This document shows, piece after piece, positions 1-8,637 of a stretch of 64,000 nucleotides of DNA (its first letter is position 1; every line of letters starts with the position of its first letter). The stretch comes from Gemmataceae bacterium (GTDB taxonomy: Bacteria > Planctomycetota > Planctomycetia > Gemmatales > Gemmataceae). The stretch spans positions 1 to 64,000 of the forward strand of contig JAQGHQ010000342.1 of assembly GCA_028288765.1 (NCBI GenBank), given 5' to 3'. The position numbers and the translations under genes are program-made. Under the pieces are notes generated by a model. That model was not told the DNA's origin. It saw only the letters and a list, made by a program, of their open reading frames with translations, and ran no database searches.

Positions 1-240
1 TACCGGCGGAAGATGCGATGACCAGGCGGCCGAGCCGCCAAAGACGGACGAATTCGGGTACTCGCAGGTGCCCCCGTACCGGGCTGCGCCGAGCCAACCC
101 AAAACTCACGGAAGTGCCATTCAACCCTGCCAATCTCTGCCATCGACCCGGTAGCCCGCCCCGGGATTGCTCCCGTCCGTTTCCCCTACACTGACTGGTA
201 AGTCCGTTCCGCAACTGCCTCTCTGCCCGTGAGCTGATCG
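1..240. other. Window edge and nadB leader
   Basis: Positions 1-21 read Y-R-R-K-M-R-stop in plus frame 1 and may be the tail of a gene that starts before the window; six codons are too few to prove it. The rest up to the nadB start shows no open frame with coding character and no clear terminator hairpin. It presumably holds the nadB promoter, but I see no convincing -35/-10 pair. Confidence 0.3.
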
Positions 241-1860
241 ATGTCCGCCACCAACCGCTACCTCATCTCATTCGACACCCAGACCACGTTCCACCGGTTC
301 ACCGACATCCTTGTCGTTGGAGCGGGGATCGCCGGGCTCCGCGCTGCGCTCGAAGTCCCGACCGACCTGGGGGTGCTGGTCGTCACCAAGGATCGAATCA
401 CCGAGAGCAACAGCTCCTATGCCCAGGGCGGCATCGCCGGAGTGATGTCCCCGGAAGACACCTTCGAGTACCACGTCGAGGACACACTCGTCGCCGGCGA
501 CGGACTGTGCGACCGCGGGGTGGTCGAACTGGTCATCCGCGAGGGCCCGGCCCAGATCGAACAGCTGGTCCGGTGGGGAACGAAGTTCGACCAGGAGAAC
601 GGGGCCCTCGCCCTCACCCGGGAAGGCGGACACAGCCACCGGCGGATCGTCCACGCGCTCGGCGACGCGACCGGGTTCGAGGTGATGCGGGCGATCATCG
701 CGACGGTCCGGACCGCCCCGAACATCACCCTCTGGGACGACACGTTCACTGTCGACCTGCTCACTCACGAAGGGGCGTGCGTCGGGGCGGTCGTCTGGCA
801 CCCGGGGGTCGGAAAGCTCCTCATCTGGGCCAAGCAGGTGATTCTCGCCTCGGGCGGGTGCGGGATGGTGTACCGCGAAACGACCAACCCCCCGGTGGCG
901 ACCGGGGACGGGATGGCCGCGGCGTACCGGGCCGGGGCGGACCTGCGCGACATGGAGTTCATGCAGTTCCACCCCACGGTCCTCTACGTCGCCGGGTCGG
1001 CCCGGTACCTGATTACCGAGGCGGTCCGGGGCGAGGGGGCGTACCTGCGGGACGTGACCGGGGAGCGGTTCATGCCGGCCGAGGACCCGCGGGCGGAACT
1101 GGCCCCGCGGGACGTGGTCGCCCGGGCGATCTTCCGGACGATGGAGCGGACGCAGCATCCGAACGTGTACCTCGACTTGTCGCACCTCGACCCGGTGATG
1201 ATCCGGACCCGGTTCCCGGGGATGAACCGGGTCTGTCGCCGGTTCTCGCTGGACATCACGAAGGATCGCATCCCGGTCCGGCCGGGCGCGCACTACATGA
1301 TCGGCGGCGTGACGGTCGACACGACCGGCCGGACGACTCTCCCGGGGCTTTGGGCGGCGGGAGAAGTCACGTCGAGCGGGTTGCACGGGGCGAACCGCCT
1401 GGCTTCGAACAGCCTGATCGAAGGGCTGGTGTACGGAACGCTTTGTGGGCGGGGGGCGGCGGAGGCGGTGAAAGCGAGCCCCCGAGATCTGACCGCACCG
1501 CGGCTGCGGCACGACATCCCGGCGGACGAGTCCGGCGACCGGCTCGACGTCGCCGACCTGACAAATTCGCTTCGGGCGCTCATGGTCCGGAACATGGGGA
1601 TCGTCCGGAAGCGGAGCCGCCTGTTGGAAGCCCAGCAGGACGTGGGGTTCTGGTGCCGCTACGCACTGGGGCGCGAGTTTCCGGGCAAACCGGGCTGGGA
1701 GCTCCAGAACATGCTGACCGTGTCCCAGCTGATGATCGACGCCGCGGTCCGCCGCGACGAGTCCCGGGGGACCCACTTCCGGAGCGACTTCCCGGCCCGT
1801 GACGACGCGCACTGGGGGTTACGGCACATGACCAGCCTGCCCCCAGTATTGACCGGGTGA
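241..1860 (+). CDS. nadB: L-aspartate oxidase
   Basis: Flavoenzyme that oxidises L-aspartate to iminoaspartate, the first step of de novo NAD synthesis, acting in the cytoplasm with quinolinate synthase (NadA). The 539-residue length is normal. A dinucleotide-binding GAGIAG lies at residues 27-32 after a short N-terminal tail. The family signature block with Gly-rich GGCG, a TNPPVATGDG stretch and an EFMQFHPT motif follows, and the C-terminal helical domain is complete. The substrate-site R-G-E-G-A-Y-L segment is present. No nadA or nadC is adjacent, so the pathway is dispersed. Succinate dehydrogenase flavoprotein is the main alternative, but the length and the lone gene context favour NadB. 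Confidence 0.93.
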   Translation: MSATNRYLISFDTQTTFHRFTDILVVGAGIAGLRAALEVPTDLGVLVVTKDRITESNSSYAQGGIAGVMSPEDTFEYHVEDTLVAGDGLCDRGVVELVIREGPAQIEQLVRWGTKFDQENGALALTREGGHSHRRIVHALGDATGFEVMRAIIATVRTAPNITLWDDTFTVDLLTHEGACVGAVVWHPGVGKLLIWAKQVILASGGCGMVYRETTNPPVATGDGMAAAYRAGADLRDMEFMQFHPTVLYVAGSARYLITEAVRGEGAYLRDVTGERFMPAEDPRAELAPRDVVARAIFRTMERTQHPNVYLDLSHLDPVMIRTRFPGMNRVCRRFSLDITKDRIPVRPGAHYMIGGVTVDTTGRTTLPGLWAAGEVTSSGLHGANRLASNSLIEGLVYGTLCGRGAAEAVKASPRDLTAPRLRHDIPADESGDRLDVADLTNSLRALMVRNMGIVRKRSRLLEAQQDVGFWCRYALGREFPGKPGWELQNMLTVSQLMIDAAVRRDESRGTHFRSDFPARDDAHWGLRHMTSLPPVLTG

Positions 1861-1904
1861 ACTGGCGTTGCCAATAATGCAATCGCCCGAACGGAGTAAG
1901 ACGA

Positions 1905-2468
1905 ATGTCAATCGTGACCTCGACCCCGGCCACGCTCGAAGACCTGGAACAGGTCAGGGAGAAGGCCGAACTCGTTGCCGGGAGCATCGTCCGCATCATG
2001 CCCACGGGACGAGTGCCGGGCCGGGTGGCGAAGCGGATACTCCTGAGCCTGGACGTCTACGAGGCCGAAAAGGGACTCGGCGAAGCGATCGGGGACAACA
2101 TCGGGTACGCAATTCGCCCCCCCCTCCCGAACGGCCGGGAGTCGTTCTCCCCGGACGTCTCGTACTACATCGGATCATCCCCCTTCAACAAGCCGGGGTT
2201 CATCAACGGTCCTCCGACGTTCGCGGTCGAGGTCCGGAGCGAGCACGATTTCGGGCCCGCGAGTGACCGCGAGTACGTCGAGAAACGAGAGGACTATTTC
2301 CGGGCGGGCACGCAGGTGGTCTGGGATGTCGATTATCGGGCGGAAACGGTGACGTCATACAAACACTCCGACCCGACCACCCCGGTCGTGTTCCGCCGCG
2401 GCGACACGGCCGACGCCGAACCCGCCCTGCCCGGCTGGCGTCTCAAGGTCGACGACATCTTCGGCTGA
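1905..2468 (+). CDS. Uma2 family (DUF820) putative endonuclease, copy 1
   Basis: A 187-residue protein of the Uma2 family, which has a PD-(D/E)XK nuclease fold and is expanded in planctomycetes and cyanobacteria; its cellular job is unknown. Visible family features are the F-S-P-D segment, F-A-V-E-V-R-S in the core strand, and a K-R-E-D-Y-F-x-A-G-T-Q-V-V-W-D-V-D block. It starts a three-gene tandem array (copies 2 and 3 follow) and is the most divergent member, with a different N-terminus, but its last 30 residues are identical to copy 2. Spacing to nadB is 44 bases, so it could be co-transcribed with nadB, though the two functions are unrelated. Confidence 0.85.
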   Translation: MSIVTSTPATLEDLEQVREKAELVAGSIVRIMPTGRVPGRVAKRILLSLDVYEAEKGLGEAIGDNIGYAIRPPLPNGRESFSPDVSYYIGSSPFNKPGFINGPPTFAVEVRSEHDFGPASDREYVEKREDYFRAGTQVVWDVDYRAETVTSYKHSDPTTPVVFRRGDTADAEPALPGWRLKVDDIFG

Positions 2469-3202
2469 CGGTGATCCCGATTGCATTGACGACCGCGTGA
2501 ACATCGTAGCAGCTTGCGGGTGGGGGAAAGGAAATGAGCACTCAGACGCAGGGCCGGGCGACGATTGACGATCTGACACGGGCGGAAGGAAAGGCCGAAC
2601 TGGTCAACGGAAGGATTGTCCCTCTCATGCCCAGTGGACGCATCCCGAACCGTACCGCCGGCCGGATATATAGGAGCCTGGACACCTATGCTTCCTTGAA
2701 CGGCGCTGGTGAGGCGTATACGGACAACATGGGCTTCACGATCGACCCGCCCCTTCTTAGCGGCAGACAGTCATTTTCGCCTGATGCATCGTTCTCGTTC
2801 GGCCCCTTCCCTGCGGACGGAATGAACTTCAATGACCGCCCCCCTGTCTTTGCCGTCGAGGTTCGCAGCGAGTACGACTACGGCCCGGCCAAGGACAGGG
2901 AGTACGAGGACAAGCGAAGGGACTACTTCTTCGCCGGCACCCAGGTCGTCTGGGATGTCGACCCGAAAGCCGAGACCGTCACGGTCTACACGCTGTCCGA
3001 CCCGATCACCCCGGTCGTGTTCCGCCGCGGCGACACGGCCGACGCCGAACCCGCCCTGCCCGGCTGGCGTCTCAAGGTCGACGACATCTTCGGCTGACGG
3101 TGATCCCGATTGCATTGACGACCGCGTGAACACCGTAGCAGCTTGCGGGTGGGGGAAAGGAAATGAGCACTCAGACGCAGGGCCGGGCGACGATTGACGA
3201 CC
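2378..3202 (+). repeat. 629-base-period direct repeat covering the Uma2 gene junctions
   Basis: The segment 2378-2573 (end of copy 1, spacer, start of copy 2) recurs at 3007-3202 (end of copy 2, spacer, start of copy 3). By eye I find one substitution across most of it (an ATC versus ACC in the spacer), with further differences only at its far end. The near-identity points to recent duplication or gene conversion limited to the gene ends. Confidence 0.85.
2534..3097 (+). CDS. Uma2 family (DUF820) putative endonuclease, copy 2
   Basis: Second 187-residue member of the tandem array, separated from copy 1 by 65 bases. It has its own purine-rich ribosome-binding region (GGGGGAAAGGAA) just before the ATG. 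The motifs F-S-P-D, F-A-V-E-V-R-S and the K-R-R-D-Y-F-x-A-G-T-Q-V-V-W block fit the PD-(D/E)XK core. Residues 1-30 and about 110-187 are nearly the same as copy 3, while residues about 31-110 differ strongly. The repeat period between copies 2 and 3 is 629 bases. Function in the cell is not known. Confidence 0.85.
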   Translation: MSTQTQGRATIDDLTRAEGKAELVNGRIVPLMPSGRIPNRTAGRIYRSLDTYASLNGAGEAYTDNMGFTIDPPLLSGRQSFSPDASFSFGPFPADGMNFNDRPPVFAVEVRSEYDYGPAKDREYEDKRRDYFFAGTQVVWDVDPKAETVTVYTLSDPITPVVFRRGDTADAEPALPGWRLKVDDIFG

Positions 3203-3726
3203 TGATGCGGGCGGAAGGAAAGGCCGAACTGGTCAACGGAAGGATCGTCCCAATCATGCCCAGCGGCTTCTGGCCCGGCAAGGTCGCCCGACGAATCACC
3301 CGTTCACTCGAAGACTATGTCACCGCCGGCGGGCAGGGCGAACCGATCGCAGACAACGTGGGCTACGCATTCGATCCTCCTCTCCCGTCCGGACGTCAGT
3401 CATTTTCCCCCGATGCGTCCTTTTACACCGGTCCTATCCCTAATAACCGCATGAAGTTCATTGAGGGATTCCCGGTATTCGCCGTGGAAGTCCGGAGCCA
3501 AAACGACTACGGCCCGGCCAACGACCGCGAGTACGAGGACAAGCGAAGGGACTTCTTCTTCGCCGGCACCCAGGTCGTCTGGGAAGTCGACCCGAAAGCC
3601 GAGACCGTCACGGTCTACACGCTGTCCGACCCGACCACCCCGGTCGTGTTCCGCCGCGGCGACACGGCCGACGCCGAACCCGCCCTGCCCGGCTGGCGTC
3701 TAAAGGTGGACGACATCTTCGGCTGA
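3163..3726 (+). CDS. Uma2 family (DUF820) putative endonuclease, copy 3
   Basis: Third 187-residue member, with the same 65-base spacer and the same leader as copy 2. Its nuclease-fold motifs are intact, with conservative changes (D-F-F-F-A-G-T-Q-V-V-W-E-V-D). The central third is diverged from copy 2, while both ends are nearly identical. Homology with the preceding copies stops immediately after the stop codon, so this is the downstream edge of the array; a terminator-like hairpin follows at 3934-3969. Expression as one unit with copies 1 and 2 is likely from the spacing. Confidence 0.85.
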   Translation: MSTQTQGRATIDDLMRAEGKAELVNGRIVPIMPSGFWPGKVARRITRSLEDYVTAGGQGEPIADNVGYAFDPPLPSGRQSFSPDASFYTGPIPNNRMKFIEGFPVFAVEVRSQNDYGPANDREYEDKRRDFFFAGTQVVWEVDPKAETVTVYTLSDPTTPVVFRRGDTADAEPALPGWRLKVDDIFG

Positions 3727-3933
3727 GACGGGCCGGTTGACTACGACCAGCCCGTCCGGTACATTCCCTGAGAGCCCAAATCCACATTCGAGTTGGACCC
3801 TGTGTTGACCCCGAACACCGAGCGGCCGATCGCGATTACCGGAGCGCAGGGAGTGCGCGCTGGCGTAGTCGTCGGCACCAGCGGATGAACGGGGCCGCTC
3901 CTCACGAGCGAAGCGCGAACAGAACACGCACCG

Positions 3934-3969
3934 GCCCCGGAGCAACCTGCTTCGGGGCGGTTTCGTTTA
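3934..3969 (+). terminator. Stem-loop terminator after the Uma2 array
   Basis: Eleven-base-pair stem GCCCCGGAGCA / TGCTTCGGGGC (3934-3944 with 3948-3958, one G-T pair) with a three-base loop, followed by GGTTTCGTTT. The T tract is imperfect. It lies 29 bases before cimA and would separate the array from the cimA-valS unit. Confidence 0.6.
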
Positions 3970-3997
3970 CGCGACCTCACACACCGGGGCATGAGTC

Positions 3998-5566
3998 ATG
4001 AAACGGGTCTTCATCTATGACACCACGCTGCGGGACGGCAGCCAGGGCGAAGGGGTCAACTTCTCCCTTCAGGACAAGCTCCTGCTCACCCGCAAGCTCG
4101 ACGAGCTCGGGGTCGACTTCATCGAGGGCGGCTATCCGCTCTCGAACCCGAAGGACTTCGAATACTTTCAGGCGGTCCGCGACCTGCCGCTCAAGCACGC
4201 GAAGGTGGTCGCGTTCGGGATGACCCGGCGGAAGAACAGCCCGCCCGAAACCGACACATGCCTGAAAGCGTTGCTCGACGCCCGCACCCCGGTCGTCACC
4301 ATCGTCGGCAAGACGTGGGATTTCCACGTCACCGACGTCCTCGGGACCTCGCTCGACGAGAACCTGAGGATGATTGCCGACTCGGTGGGGTACTGCCAGG
4401 CGCAAGGCCGGGACGTGTTTTACGACGCGGAGCATTTCTTCGACGGCTACCGGGCGAACCCGGAGTACGCCTTGAAGACCCTCGCCGCCGCGGCCGGGGC
4501 CGGCGCGGCCGTCGTGATCCTGTGCGACACGAACGGCGGGACGATGCCCGAGCGGGTCGGCGAGATCGTGGCCGAGGTCCGCCGGACGCTCCCGTGCGAG
4601 ATCGGCATCCACACGCACAACGACTGCGAGCTCGCGGTGGCGAACTCGCTGGCGGCGGTCCGGGCCGGGGCGACGCAGGTCCAGGGGACGATGAACGGGA
4701 TCGGCGAGCGGTGCGGCAACGTGGACCTGGTGAGTGTGATCGCAAACCTCGCCCTGAAGTACGGGCACGAAGTGCTCCTTCCCGGCAGCCTCGCAAAGCT
4801 GACGGAAGCATCGCGGTACGTGTACGAACTGGCGAACATGAACTTCCGGTCCGGCCAGCCGTTCGTCGGGGCCAGCGCGTTCGCCCACAAGGGGGGGATG
4901 CACACCCACGCCGTCGCGAAAGACCCGGCCACCTACGAGCACATCACCCCGGAGGCGGTCGGGAACGAACGCCGCATCCTGGTGTCGGAGCTGTCCGGTC
5001 AGTCCACGATCCTGACCAAAACGACGAAGTACGCACTCGGCCGGGACAAGGCCGTCATGGCGAAGATCCTGAGCCAGGTGCAGGATCTGGAGCACGCCGG
5101 GTACGAGTTCGAGGCGGCGGAGGCGTCGTTCGACCTGCTGGTGAGGAAGGCCGCGGGGCTTTACCGACCCTGGTTCGAGCGGCTGGCGTACCGGGTCAAC
5201 ATCGAGGCCGGGCTGGACGGCATGCCGGTCACCGAGGCGGCGGTGAAGGTCAAGGTCGGGGAGGAGGTCCAGCACACTGTTAGTGAGGGCGACGGCCCGG
5301 TGAACGCCCTCGACGCGGCGTTGCGGAAGGCCCTGCTGCCGGCATTCTCGCGACTCGCGGGAATGCAGCTGGTCGACTACAAGGTGCGGGTGGTCAACCC
5401 CAAGGAGGGGACCGCCGCGCGGGTCCGGGTGGTAATCGAATCCCGGGACGGAACAGACGTCTGGGGTACGGTGGGCGTGAGCGAGAACGTGGTCGAGGCG
5501 AGCTGGCTCGCTCTGGCGGATTCGATCGAATACAAACTGTTCAAGGACGAGGAACAAGGGAAGTAA
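3998..5566 (+). CDS. cimA: (R)-citramalate synthase
   Basis: Condenses pyruvate and acetyl-CoA to citramalate, giving 2-oxobutanoate for isoleucine by the threonine-independent route; cytoplasmic. The 522 residues contain the HMGL-like TIM barrel with D-T-T-L-R-D-G-S-Q at residues 8-16, the metal/substrate motif G-I-H-T-H-N-D-C-E-L-A, and the linker G-A-S-A-F-A-H-K-G-G-M-H. The C-terminal LeuA-type regulatory dimerisation domain is present, so feedback control by a branched-chain amino acid is plausible from family knowledge. 2-isopropylmalate synthase and homocitrate synthase are the related alternatives; the E-G-V-N-F-S stretch and overall size fit CimA. valS begins six bases after its stop, so the two are co-transcribed. 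Confidence 0.92.
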   Translation: MKRVFIYDTTLRDGSQGEGVNFSLQDKLLLTRKLDELGVDFIEGGYPLSNPKDFEYFQAVRDLPLKHAKVVAFGMTRRKNSPPETDTCLKALLDARTPVVTIVGKTWDFHVTDVLGTSLDENLRMIADSVGYCQAQGRDVFYDAEHFFDGYRANPEYALKTLAAAAGAGAAVVILCDTNGGTMPERVGEIVAEVRRTLPCEIGIHTHNDCELAVANSLAAVRAGATQVQGTMNGIGERCGNVDLVSVIANLALKYGHEVLLPGSLAKLTEASRYVYELANMNFRSGQPFVGASAFAHKGGMHTHAVAKDPATYEHITPEAVGNERRILVSELSGQSTILTKTTKYALGRDKAVMAKILSQVQDLEHAGYEFEAAEASFDLLVRKAAGLYRPWFERLAYRVNIEAGLDGMPVTEAAVKVKVGEEVQHTVSEGDGPVNALDAALRKALLPAFSRLAGMQLVDYKVRVVNPKEGTAARVRVVIESRDGTDVWGTVGVSENVVEASWLALADSIEYKLFKDEEQGK

Positions 5567-5571
5567 CCGTC

Positions 5572-8500
5572 ATGGCGACCGAACTGTCGAAGGCGTATGA
5601 CCCCAAGGAAGCGCAGCAGAAATGGCTGACGTTCTGGGAGGAGCGCGGGTACTTCCACAGCGAGCCGGACCCGAACCGCAAGCCGTTCACCATCGTCATC
5701 CCGCCGCCGAACGTGACCGGGGCCCTGCACATGGGCCACGCGCTGAACAACACGCTCCAGGACGTTCTCGTCCGCTGGCGCCGGATGCTGGGGTACAACG
5801 CCCTCTGGATGCCCGGAACGGACCACGCCGGTATCGCAACGCAGTCGGTGGTCGAACGGCTCATCTTCACTCAGGAGAAGAAGACCCGTCACGACCTCGG
5901 CCGCGACGAGCTCGTGAAGCGGATCTGGGCGTGGAAGGACAAGTACGAGGCCCGCATCCTCGGTCAGCTGCGCGAAATCGGGTCGAGCTGTGACTGGGAG
6001 CGGACCCGGTTCACACTCGACCCGGTGTGTGCGAAGGCGGTGCGCGAGACCTTCTTCCGCATGTTCCGCGACGGGTATATCTACCGCGGCAAACGCCTGG
6101 TGAACTGGGACGCCCACCTGCAAACCTCGGTGGCCGATGACGAGACGTACACCGAGGACACGAAGGGCGGATTCTGGACGTTCAAGTACCCCGTGAAGGG
6201 GTTGCCCGACACGTTCATCCGGTTCAGCACCACGCGGCCCGAGACGATGCTCGGCGACACCGCCGTATGCGTCCACCCGTCGGACGAGCGGTACAAGCAG
6301 CTCATCGGGAAGACGGTCACGATCCCGTTGAACGGCCGCGAGATCCCGATCATCGCCGACGGGCTGCTCGCCGACCCGGAGCTTGGCACTGGCTGCGTGA
6401 AGGTGACCCCGGCCCACGACCCGAACGACTACGCCTGCTACCAGCGGCACCCGGAGATCGGGCTTATCAACATCCTGAACCCGGACGGCACGATCAACTC
6501 AGAGGGAGGCGAATTCGCGGGCCTGGACCGGTACAAGGCCCGCGAGGCAGTGGCAAAGAAGATGGAGCAACTCGGCTTCTTCGAGGGCAAGGAAGACCGC
6601 ATAATACCACTAAAGTACAGCGACCGGAGCAAGACCCCGATCGAGCCCTATCTCTCCGACCAGTGGTTCGTGAAGATGGGCGACCTTTCAGAACGCGGAA
6701 CGCGGAACGCGGAACGCGGAATGGAAGATAACAAGCCCTCAGGCTTGGCCCAGATCGCGATGGACGCCGTGACCAGCGGCCGGGTGAAGTTCTTCCCCGA
6801 GCGGTACGCGAAAACGTACCTCGACTGGCTCGGCGAGAAGCGGGACTGGTGCATCAGCCGGCAGCTCTGGTGGGGCCACCGGATTCCGGTATGGAGAAAG
6901 CGGAAGTGGATCAAAGATAGTCCGCCCATTCCCGCCGACGTCCCGGATGGGACCTCGATCGACACGAGATGGACCGGCCACCAACTGAAAGCGGAGGTGC
7001 GAGAGTTTGCTGCGGACGCCGTGTTTCTCGACCGCGATAGTGGTTATTTTGACCTGCTGATCTCGGTCTCCCCCGGGCATGAAGACTTCGAAAAACAACT
7101 GGAACACACCGGCTTCGCTCAAGACGAAGACGTCCTCGACACCTGGTTCAGTTCCGCCCTGTGGCCGCATTCGACACTCGGCTGGCCGGAGCAGACCCCG
7201 GAGCTGAAGTACTACTACCCGACGAATGTGCTCTGCACGAGCCGGGACATCATCACCCTCTGGGTGGCCCGGATGGTACTCACCGGGCTCTACAACGTCG
7301 GCGACGTGCCGTTCACCCAGGTCTACGTCCACCCGAAGATGCTCGACGGGTTCGGCGAGACGATGAGCAAGACCAAGGGGAACGGGATCGACCCGCTCGA
7401 CATCATTGATCTCTACGGCACCGACGCGCTGCGGTACGGGATGGTGAACCTCGCCACCGAGACGCAGGACAGCCGAATGCCGGTGGTGAACGTGTGCCCC
7501 CACTGCGGCGAACAGGTCGCGGTGAAGCAGGAGCACATGTACATGCGGACCAAGAAGGTGAACTGCCCGAAGTGCAAGAAGCCGTTCCGCCCCGGTGGGC
7601 CGTGGCCGGCCGAAGATCCTGAGATCCAAACCGCGAAGCAGGCGTCAGACCGGTTTGAGATCGGCCGCAACTTCGCCAACAAGCTTTGGAACGCCACCCG
7701 GTTCATCCTCATGAACCTGGAAGGCTACACGCCTGCTCCGGTCGACGTGAACGCCCTACCCACCGAAGACCGGTGGATCGTGTCGCGGCTCGCCACGGCC
7801 GCGAAGTCGATCAGCGATGCTCTCGAAGGGTTCCACTTCAGCGACGTGGCCCGGGGCATTTACGAGTTCGTGTGGTCGGAGTTCTGCGACTGGTACATCG
7901 AGATGAGCAAGGGCCGGCTGAAGGATGCCGCCGCCCGGCCGCTCGCCCAGCGGGTGCTGGTCGGGGTGCTCGACGGTATCCTTCGACTGGTCCATCCCGT
8001 GATGCCGTTCGTGACCGAATCGCTCTGGCAGGCTCTCAACGAGGCCGCACCGCACCGCGGGCTCCCGCGGCCGGTCGACGCGCCTGAGAGTGTGGTCATC
8101 GCCCCGTGGCCGGAATACCCGGCCGAGTGGGTGAGTGCCGAGGTGGAAACTCGGTTCGCCCGGATGCAGGAGCTCGTCCGCGGGGTGCGCGAAGTACGGA
8201 ACCGGTATCAGGTGGACGACAAGAACCGCCTCGACGTGTCCGTGAAGGCCGCCGCACCCATCGCGGCGGACTTCACCGCCCTCGCGGCGTTCATCGGCCC
8301 GCTCGCCGGGATCGCGAACTTCACCGCCGGCCCGACGGTCGCCAAGCCCAAACAGGCCGGGACGGTCGTGCGGCCGGAGTTCGAGGCGTTCGTCTCGCTC
8401 GCCGGGTTGATCGACGTCGCCGCCGAGACAAAGCGGCTCGAAAAACAGCTGGTCGACAAGCGGAAGTCGCTAGAGGCGACGAAGGCGAAGCTCGCCAACC

Positions 8501-8619
8501 CGAACTTCGCCGGAAAAGCCCCCGAGGACGTGGTTCAGCAACAACGGGACTTCGCGGCGGACCTGGAAACTCAGATCCGCGCGATGGAAGAGAACCTCAG
8601 GGACTTGCAGGCGGCGTGA
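5572..8619 (+). CDS. valS: Valyl-tRNA synthetase with two unusual insertions
   Basis: Charges tRNA-Val with valine. The class I signatures are clear: H-M-G-H at residues 53-56 in P-P-N-V-T-G-A-L-H-M-G-H, and M-S-K-T-K-G-N at about 598-604. The editing domain, anticodon-binding domain and C-terminal coiled-coil arm are present, and the length of 1015 is above the usual 880-950. Two additions account for part of this. About 19 residues rich in R, N, E and G at 373-392 are encoded by GAACGCG heptamers. A zinc-ribbon-like insert with C-P-H-C (642-645) and C-P-K-C (665-668) precedes the G-R-N-F-A-N-K-L-W-N block. A good AAGGGAAG ribosome site sits before the ATG, overlapping the cimA end. Confidence 0.95.
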   Translation: MATELSKAYDPKEAQQKWLTFWEERGYFHSEPDPNRKPFTIVIPPPNVTGALHMGHALNNTLQDVLVRWRRMLGYNALWMPGTDHAGIATQSVVERLIFTQEKKTRHDLGRDELVKRIWAWKDKYEARILGQLREIGSSCDWERTRFTLDPVCAKAVRETFFRMFRDGYIYRGKRLVNWDAHLQTSVADDETYTEDTKGGFWTFKYPVKGLPDTFIRFSTTRPETMLGDTAVCVHPSDERYKQLIGKTVTIPLNGREIPIIADGLLADPELGTGCVKVTPAHDPNDYACYQRHPEIGLINILNPDGTINSEGGEFAGLDRYKAREAVAKKMEQLGFFEGKEDRIIPLKYSDRSKTPIEPYLSDQWFVKMGDLSERGTRNAERGMEDNKPSGLAQIAMDAVTSGRVKFFPERYAKTYLDWLGEKRDWCISRQLWWGHRIPVWRKRKWIKDSPPIPADVPDGTSIDTRWTGHQLKAEVREFAADAVFLDRDSGYFDLLISVSPGHEDFEKQLEHTGFAQDEDVLDTWFSSALWPHSTLGWPEQTPELKYYYPTNVLCTSRDIITLWVARMVLTGLYNVGDVPFTQVYVHPKMLDGFGETMSKTKGNGIDPLDIIDLYGTDALRYGMVNLATETQDSRMPVVNVCPHCGEQVAVKQEHMYMRTKKVNCPKCKKPFRPGGPWPAEDPEIQTAKQASDRFEIGRNFANKLWNATRFILMNLEGYTPAPVDVNALPTEDRWIVSRLATAAKSISDALEGFHFSDVARGIYEFVWSEFCDWYIEMSKGRLKDAAARPLAQRVLVGVLDGILRLVHPVMPFVTESLWQALNEAAPHRGLPRPVDAPESVVIAPWPEYPAEWVSAEVETRFARMQELVRGVREVRNRYQVDDKNRLDVSVKAAAPIAADFTALAAFIGPLAGIANFTAGPTVAKPKQAGTVVRPEFEAFVSLAGLIDVAAETKRLEKQLVDKRKSLEATKAKLANPNFAGKAPEDVVQQQRDFAADLETQIRAMEENLRDLQAA
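6691..6721 (+). repeat. GAACGCG heptamer run inside valS
   Basis: Four perfect head-to-tail GAACGCG units (6691-6718) followed by a GAA remnant. It lies in frame in valS and codes for repeated R-N-A-E-R-G type residues between the conserved K-M-G-D-L and A-Q-I-A-M-D-A-V segments. The bases around it (about 6689-6745) have no counterpart in an ordinary ValS. Confidence 0.85.
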
Positions 8620-8637
8620 TCGGTCATGAACGCGTAT

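Noticed and set aside
3977-5557. Minus-strand open frame of 526 codons opposite cimA
   Set aside because: Antisense shadow; low-complexity basic translation.
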